A stretch of 64,000 nt of DNA, from contig JAIRXQ010000073.1 of assembly GCA_031268195.1 (NCBI GenBank), positions 1-64,000 of the forward strand, written 5' to 3'. The DNA comes from Azoarcus sp. GTDB taxonomy: Bacteria; Pseudomonadota; Gammaproteobacteria; Burkholderiales; Rhodocyclaceae. Under the pieces are notes generated by a model. That model had not been told where the DNA came from and ran no database searches. It was given only the letters and a program-made list of their open reading frames with translations. The translations under genes were made by a program, and so were the position numbers. Of this stretch, positions 60,004 to 64,000 are shown one piece after another (positions within the stretch are counted from its first letter, which is position 1; the number at the start of each line of letters is the position of its first letter).

Positions 60004-60587
60004 TGATAGGGCTCGATTTTATCCACCGTCATGCCATATCCGGAGCTGCCCAATACCCCGTAATCATTTTTCTCCACGGAAATGGTGCCATAGGCCCAGA
60101 CCGCATCCATCGCCCGCAATCCTCCAAGGGGTTTTTTAAGCCTGACATGAATGATTTGATTCGCTGGCGGCGGCGGCGAATGGATACAGGCGCCGAAGTA
60201 CGGCACAAGCAATAGTTCTCTGAGTTCCGTGTCATTCTCCCAATCCAGCGGCACGACGAAGGCGGGAATTTTGATGCGCCGCCCTGCCATCTTTTCGTTG
60301 ACTGGAGCCCTCGCCCATTCTTTGATAAATTCATCATAAGCTTTTTCAACACGAGGATCGCCATCGCTGGCCGGAAGATTGCCCAAGTCAAGATCCGTGA
60401 ACACTTCCTGCGGATTCCACGATTCCGGTATGAGCGCTTCCCACGGTATTTCCTGGTAATCAGCAGCCGGGATGCTCTGTTCAGCGACAGACACAACGTA
60501 CCCAACGTACCAATAGGCGCCGCCGCAAGCAACCGATAACAACGCCAGCGCAATGAATGATTTAAACGACTTCGTCCTGACGTTCAT
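60000..60587 (-). CDS. DUF3299 family exported protein
   Basis: The 195-residue protein has an N-terminal membrane anchor or signal (about 8-30) and the DUF3299 features IKIPAFVVPLDW near residue 106 and VPYFGACIHSPPPPANQIIHV near residue 127, with the Cys-Ile-His motif as a likely metal site. It lies between the permease and zur in the zinc operon. Members are often encoded with metal ABC transporters; in Vibrio the zrg locus includes such genes. Exact role is unknown. Confidence 0.88.
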   Translation of the reverse strand: MNVRTKSFKSFIALALLSVACGGAYWYVGYVVSVAEQSIPAADYQEIPWEALIPESWNPQEVFTDLDLGNLPASDGDPRVEKAYDEFIKEWARAPVNEKMAGRRIKIPAFVVPLDWENDTELRELLLVPYFGACIHSPPPPANQIIHVRLKKPLGGLRAMDAVWAYGTISVEKNDYGVLGSSGYGMTVDKIEPYQ

Positions 60588-60603
60588 GGCGCCTCCACCG
60601 CCG

Positions 60604-61875
60604 TCATGTCGATACGGTCAGCCCGTCCGCCAGACTCATCCGGTACGCGCGCCGCGCCGGAATCAGGCTGGCAACGAGGCCGGCAAGGCAGATGCCGCCC
60701 AGAAGCGCCCATTCGCTGGCGGCGGGCGGCGACAGATGGATGGATACGCCGTAATGGCTGGCCAGAAACGGGCGGAGGGCCCCGAGCAACGCATACAGCG
60801 CCGAAAGACCGCAGACGATGCCGGCAATGACAAGCAGCCCCCCTTCGCACGCCGTCAACACCAGGATGTCCAGCGGCCGCGCGCCGACGGATCGCAGAAT
60901 GGCCAGCTCCCGTCTCCGTTCGCCCAGCCCCGCAAGCATCACGGCGGCCAGCCCGGCCAAGCCCGTTACCGTGACCAGCATGGAAATGAGCAACAGCGTC
61001 CGCTCCCCGGTATTGACCATGTCCCATATTTGATCCATGGCCACGCCGGGCATGACGCCCATGAGCGGTTCGGATTTCCATTCGTTGATGGTGCGTTGCA
61101 ACGCGAAAACACGGCTGCGTTTTTTCAGGCCGACCAGCATGGCCGTAATGCTCTTGGGCTCGAGCCTGAACCGCGCCACTTGCTCCGGGGTGACGTGCGA
61201 GCCGGGAATCGGTGCGCCACTGCGCCAATTGACGTGAATGGCCTCCATGGCCGGAAGCCCGATCAACAGTGAACGGTCGATCGGAGTCCCCGTCGGCGCG
61301 ATGATGCCGGCGACGGAGAAAGGCATCTCATCGTGTTCCGCAAGACGTGTACCACTGTTTCCGTGGCTCAATACCATCTTTTGCCCGAGTGAATAACCAA
61401 GCTTCTTCGCCACTTCGGCGCCGATGACCACATCGAAAAGCGCCCCCAGTCTTTTTCCTTCCGCCAGGACGATCCGCCTGTCGCCCCGGAAACGGTAGTG
61501 CTCGAAAAAATCATCGCTGGTCGCCACGACGGGATACCCCCTGTGCGAATCTCCCAGGGAAATCGGGATGCTCCAGGCCACTTCGCTATTTCCGGCGATT
61601 TCCCGGGCACTGTCCCATCCCATGTTGCTGGTCGCGCCGCCCAAGTGAAAAATGGCATACAGGATGAGTTGGATGTTGCCTCCCCGCGCCCCGACAACCA
61701 GATCCGTCCCCGACACGGACTGTACGAAGCTCTCCCTGATTTGCGTTCGAAGCTTTTCGATGCCCAGCAACAGCGTGGTCGACAACGCAATGGAGAAAAC
61801 GACCAGAACCAGCGTACCTCGCCGGTTCCATGCGCTTTTTCCGGCCAGGCTCAACAGTTGGAATAAACGTCTCAT
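60604..61875 (-). CDS. FtsX-like ABC transporter permease of the zinc operon (ZrgC-like)
   Basis: The 423-residue protein has one N-terminal span (about 18-37), a large periplasmic MacB-like domain (about 40-265) and three C-terminal spans (about 285-310, 340-365, 385-410): the FtsX/MacB permease layout. ATG at 61875 (MRRLFQLLSLAGKSAWNRRG) overlaps the ATPase stop in ATGA. MacB-type permeases usually act mechanically on envelope partners rather than importing ions, so the zinc role may be indirect, through the DUF2796 and DUF3299 proteins. Confidence 0.9.
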   Translation of the reverse strand: MRRLFQLLSLAGKSAWNRRGTLVLVVFSIALSTTLLLGIEKLRTQIRESFVQSVSGTDLVVGARGGNIQLILYAIFHLGGATSNMGWDSAREIAGNSEVAWSIPISLGDSHRGYPVVATSDDFFEHYRFRGDRRIVLAEGKRLGALFDVVIGAEVAKKLGYSLGQKMVLSHGNSGTRLAEHDEMPFSVAGIIAPTGTPIDRSLLIGLPAMEAIHVNWRSGAPIPGSHVTPEQVARFRLEPKSITAMLVGLKKRSRVFALQRTINEWKSEPLMGVMPGVAMDQIWDMVNTGERTLLLISMLVTVTGLAGLAAVMLAGLGERRRELAILRSVGARPLDILVLTACEGGLLVIAGIVCGLSALYALLGALRPFLASHYGVSIHLSPPAASEWALLGGICLAGLVASLIPARRAYRMSLADGLTVST

Positions 61876-62627
61876 TGCGCCGCCGCCCCGCTGGCCCGGT
61901 TCAACTCGGGCAAATACACACACGTTGCAAAATCATCCGCGAGACGCCGGTCATGGCTGACGAAAAGCAGCGTGGCCTGCACCGAGCGGCATTCGCCCAG
62001 CAGGAGACGCAGAAACGCTTTTCGCCGATCCGCATCGAGCGATGAGGTCGGTTCGTCCGCGATGAGAACGGAGGGTTTGCCGATCAGTGCACGGGCGGCG
62101 GCGACCCGTTGCTGCTGCCCGACCGAAAGTTGGTTGACCGGCCGATCCCAAAGCGATGGAGACAAATCCAGGCGTTCCAGCAAGCGTTGGGCCGCCGCCG
62201 CCGCGCTTCCGGCCTGGGCGCGGGCCCGCGCATGGCGCAAGGTTGAAAAGCGACATGACAGGAGCACATTCTCCAGAATGGACAGATAGGGAATCAAATT
62301 GAATTGCTGAAAAATCAACCCGATGTGATCGCCTCGAAACACGTCGCGCCTGGCACCCCCCAACGCATCCAGGCGCGTACCGTTGACGGAGACGCCGCCG
62401 GAGGCCGGGGAGATGATGCCCGCCACCAGTCCGAGCAAAGTGCTTTTGCCGCAGCCGCTCGGTCCGTGCATGAAAACTTGTTCGCCGGGCGAAACCGAAA
62501 AGCTCGGAATATCCAGTGCCGGTTGCCGCTGCCCTGGCCAAGCGAACAGCGCATTCTCCAGAAAAACGGCCGGGACAGCGGGGTTGCCCACGCCTGCTTC
62601 GCTGGCGCCGGGGATGGACGAAGTCAT
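61872..62627 (-). CDS. ABC transporter ATPase of the zinc operon (ZrgB-like)
   Basis: The 251-residue ATPase has Walker A GPSGCGKSTLLGL near residue 55, Q-loop FQQFNLIP near residue 105, signature LSVGQQQR near residue 165 and Walker B VLIADEPTSSLD near residue 182, with the H-loop SHDRR. It is of the LolD/MacB/FtsE type. ATG at 62627 follows the DUF2796 TAG stop by two bases; a GTG at 62636 is also possible. Confidence 0.92.
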   Translation of the reverse strand: MTSSIPGASEAGVGNPAVPAVFLENALFAWPGQRQPALDIPSFSVSPGEQVFMHGPSGCGKSTLLGLVAGIISPASGGVSVNGTRLDALGGARRDVFRGDHIGLIFQQFNLIPYLSILENVLLSCRFSTLRHARARAQAGSAAAAAQRLLERLDLSPSLWDRPVNQLSVGQQQRVAAARALIGKPSVLIADEPTSSLDADRRKAFLRLLLGECRSVQATLLFVSHDRRLADDFATCVYLPELNRASGAAAQ

Positions 62628-62629
62628 CT

Positions 62630-63199
62630 CTACCACTGGATCACATTGGACTCCGGGGTCAGTTTCGCGGCCTTTTGCCCTTTGGGTGTAAACATTTGGA
62701 CATCCATCCGGCGCATATCGGGGAAAACCTTGAACACATCCACCGTCACGCTGTTCAACTTTCCGGGATCGCGACAGAGGAAAGACACTTCCACGTCGAG
62801 ATCGCCATGTCCGCGTGCTTCATTGGCGTCCTCATCGTGCTCGTGCTCCTGAGCCCCCTCACTTCCCGACGCCAGCATCTCCCGGTCCACGGCGTCCGAA
62901 TCCAGGGACACTTCGGCCAGCTCGCATCGAGCCTGCGCAGGGAAAACGAACAAAGCGTCGGCCTTGCGCATGAGCGCCGCCATGTCGCGGACTTCCTTTT
63001 TTTGCGCGTCGGTTTGCGGCGCATGCTCAAACGACAAGACGTTGGCGAGCGGCGTTTCCAGTTCGATCTCCACCTCCTGCTCATCCACGACCAGATTCAA
63101 ATGGGCAACCCCATGCTCATGCGCATCATGGGCCGATACCGGATCTCCCAAAACCAGAGCGCCCCCGACAGCCATGCAAAAAATCAGGAATTTCTTCAT
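62630..63199 (-). CDS. zrgA: ZrgA-like zinc-binding protein (DUF2796)
   Basis: The 189-residue protein has a signal peptide (about 1-22) and then HDAHEHGVAHLNLVV, a His-rich N terminus as in DUF2796. A second His/Asp-rich stretch (EHEHDEDANEARGHGD) lies near residue 120. It should bind Zn(II) in the periplasm. It is the first gene of the operon, followed by the ATPase, permease, DUF3299 and zur genes, matching the Vibrio zrg type zinc-acquisition locus. ATG at 63199 (MKKFLIFCM) is preferred over an extension to 63298. Confidence 0.88.
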   Translation of the reverse strand: MKKFLIFCMAVGGALVLGDPVSAHDAHEHGVAHLNLVVDEQEVEIELETPLANVLSFEHAPQTDAQKKEVRDMAALMRKADALFVFPAQARCELAEVSLDSDAVDREMLASGSEGAQEHEHDEDANEARGHGDLDVEVSFLCRDPGKLNSVTVDVFKVFPDMRRMDVQMFTPKGQKAAKLTPESNVIQW

Positions 63200-63354
63200 T
63201 TTCACCTTCTCAAGCGGTTGATTGAAATTCAAACCTGCCCCCTCCACATGCGGCGATCCGTGCCGTGCTCGCCGTCTCTTGCAAACATGCCCTGCCACCG
63301 ATGCCCTGTTGTCGATGCCCTATCGCCGGTCTTGCTTCTCGGGATCGCGACAAA

Positions 63355-63380
63355 TTGATACAACGTTGCATTTATGTCAA
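63355..63380 (-). promoter_or_regulatory. Promoter with dyad, candidate Zur operator for the zinc operon
   Basis: On the minus strand TTGACA (63380-63375) is followed by the near-palindrome ATGCAACGTTGTAT (63371-63358 region, centre CAACGTTG), then AT-rich sequence that may hold a poor -10. The dyad lies about 160 bases before zrgA, where a repressor would block RNA polymerase. The rest of 63200-63508 shows nothing else recognisable. Confidence 0.45.
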
Positions 63381-63508
63381 GGTGTTTGACGGACATCCTT
63401 CCCGCAGGCGCGGGCTGCTTGCCGAATACGGCGAAGTGATGAGCGCCGGGCCCATCGCCGGGACTTCAGCAGTTCGTCGAAAAATCTCTGGGCAATGGAT
63501 GTCCAGTT

Positions 63509-64000
63509 CTACTCTTTCTGTGCTCCGGAAGCGCTTTCGGTTTTTTGTTGCGCGGTCTGCTTGGGAGCCTCGAAGACAGTCATATTTTTATACGTTGTAA
63601 AGAGCCTGCCGCCGCTTCCGGGTTGGAACGCGAGTTTGGGCGCGTAAGCGCCATGTATCGTCTTGCCATCAAAAAAACTGCGCTGACCGGCAAGGCTGCC
63701 TGTGGCGACATTCCAGATCCGGAGAAAGCCTTTGTAATCGTAAGCGGCCAGCCAACCATCGTCCGACAGGGCCAATGCGCCCACCGGGCCGGGCATGTTC
63801 ACTTTCAGTTCGATTTTGAACGGCTCGATACGATAAACGCGCACATCGTTGTCAACGCCGATGGCAAAGAATTTGCCATTGTTGGAAAGCGCCAATGCCT
63901 CGCCATAATCAGAATACCTCCTCTCGAAAATCCCCAGGCGTTCGCTGCAATGGCCGATTTTTTTTCTCTCGGGCCAACTCCAGAGCGTGCATTTGTAATT
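63509..64000 (-). CDS. WD40-like beta-propeller protein, C-terminal part, truncated by window end
   Basis: The frame is open from base 64000 to a stop at 63509, giving 163 visible residues. The repeats EALALSNNGKFFAIGVDNDVRVYRI and GALALSDDGWLAAYDYKGFLRIWNVATG show the WD40 blade pattern, followed by a blade-like AFQPGSGGRLFTTYKNMTVFE and a polar Gln/Ala/Ser-rich tail. The protein continues past the window edge, so its N-terminal part and location are unknown. It is separated from the zinc operon by 309 bases. Confidence 0.8.
   Translation of the reverse strand, partial: NYKCTLWSWPERKKIGHCSERLGIFERRYSDYGEALALSNNGKFFAIGVDNDVRVYRIEPFKIELKVNMPGPVGALALSDDGWLAAYDYKGFLRIWNVATGSLAGQRSFFDGKTIHGAYAPKLAFQPGSGGRLFTTYKNMTVFEAPKQTAQQKTESASGAQKE

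Overview
The window looks like chromosomal DNA of a betaproteobacterium, most likely Rhodocyclales or a close relative. The evidence is the high GC content, the gene order dapF-DUF484-xerC next to tandem lipid A acyltransferases, the order metK-ahcY-tlyA-metF, a BPSS1780-family membrane protein, a DUF2782-thrB pair, a CobD/CbiB-family protein and a PEP-CTERM protein. No tRNA, rRNA, CRISPR array, insertion sequence or phage gene was recognised. This placement is inference from gene content; no database search was possible.

Left part (1-23.6 kb): a nearly complete type VI secretion system (T6SS). A long leftward run tssJ-K-L-M-F-G, clpV(tssH), ppkA-type kinase, FHA protein, pppA-type phosphatase, tagF, tssE, mostly with overlapping stops and starts, is divergent from a rightward tssA-B-C. 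A convergent tagJ follows a strong terminator. The whole kinase/phosphatase/FHA/TagF control module is present. Genes for Hcp (TssD), VgrG (TssI) and PAAR are not in the window. The far left holds the tail of a permuted papain-like protein, an unknown gene, and a decayed second copy of the 5' end of tssE.

Middle (23.6-45 kb): paaK with an ACT-domain protein, separated by a (ATTTCA)4 repeat; an unrecognised 1448-residue membrane protein; a thiolase with a CobD/CbiB-like gene; yggX and argA separated by a 16-bp tandem repeat; a 1-kb stretch with no convincing gene; a stand-alone lipoyl/biotinyl-type domain; polA, with a broken copy of part of its own 5' coding region lying upstream; a LOG-family gene; DUF2782-thrB-BPSS1780; and rsfS-rlmH-maf followed by rng, which has a large stem-loop just before its start.

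Right part (45-64 kb): an NRDE-family gene, ruvA, a PEP-CTERM gene with a good sigma-54 promoter candidate, ruvB, the xerC-DUF484-dapF-acyltransferase operon, and a methyl-cycle operon metK-ahcY-tlyA-metF. The metK leader carries an intrinsic terminator immediately before the ribosome binding site, so it is a candidate riboswitch or attenuator. An AT-rich insert then holds a probable peptidase-fold effector overlapping a small exported protein (candidate effector/immunity pair) and psiE. The window ends with a leftward zinc operon (ZrgA-like DUF2796 protein, ABC ATPase, permease, DUF3299 protein, Zur regulator) and the C-terminal part of a WD40-like protein.

Best candidates for new biology are the metK leader, the effector/immunity-like pair, the rng stem-loop, and the gene-fragment duplications at tssE and polA.
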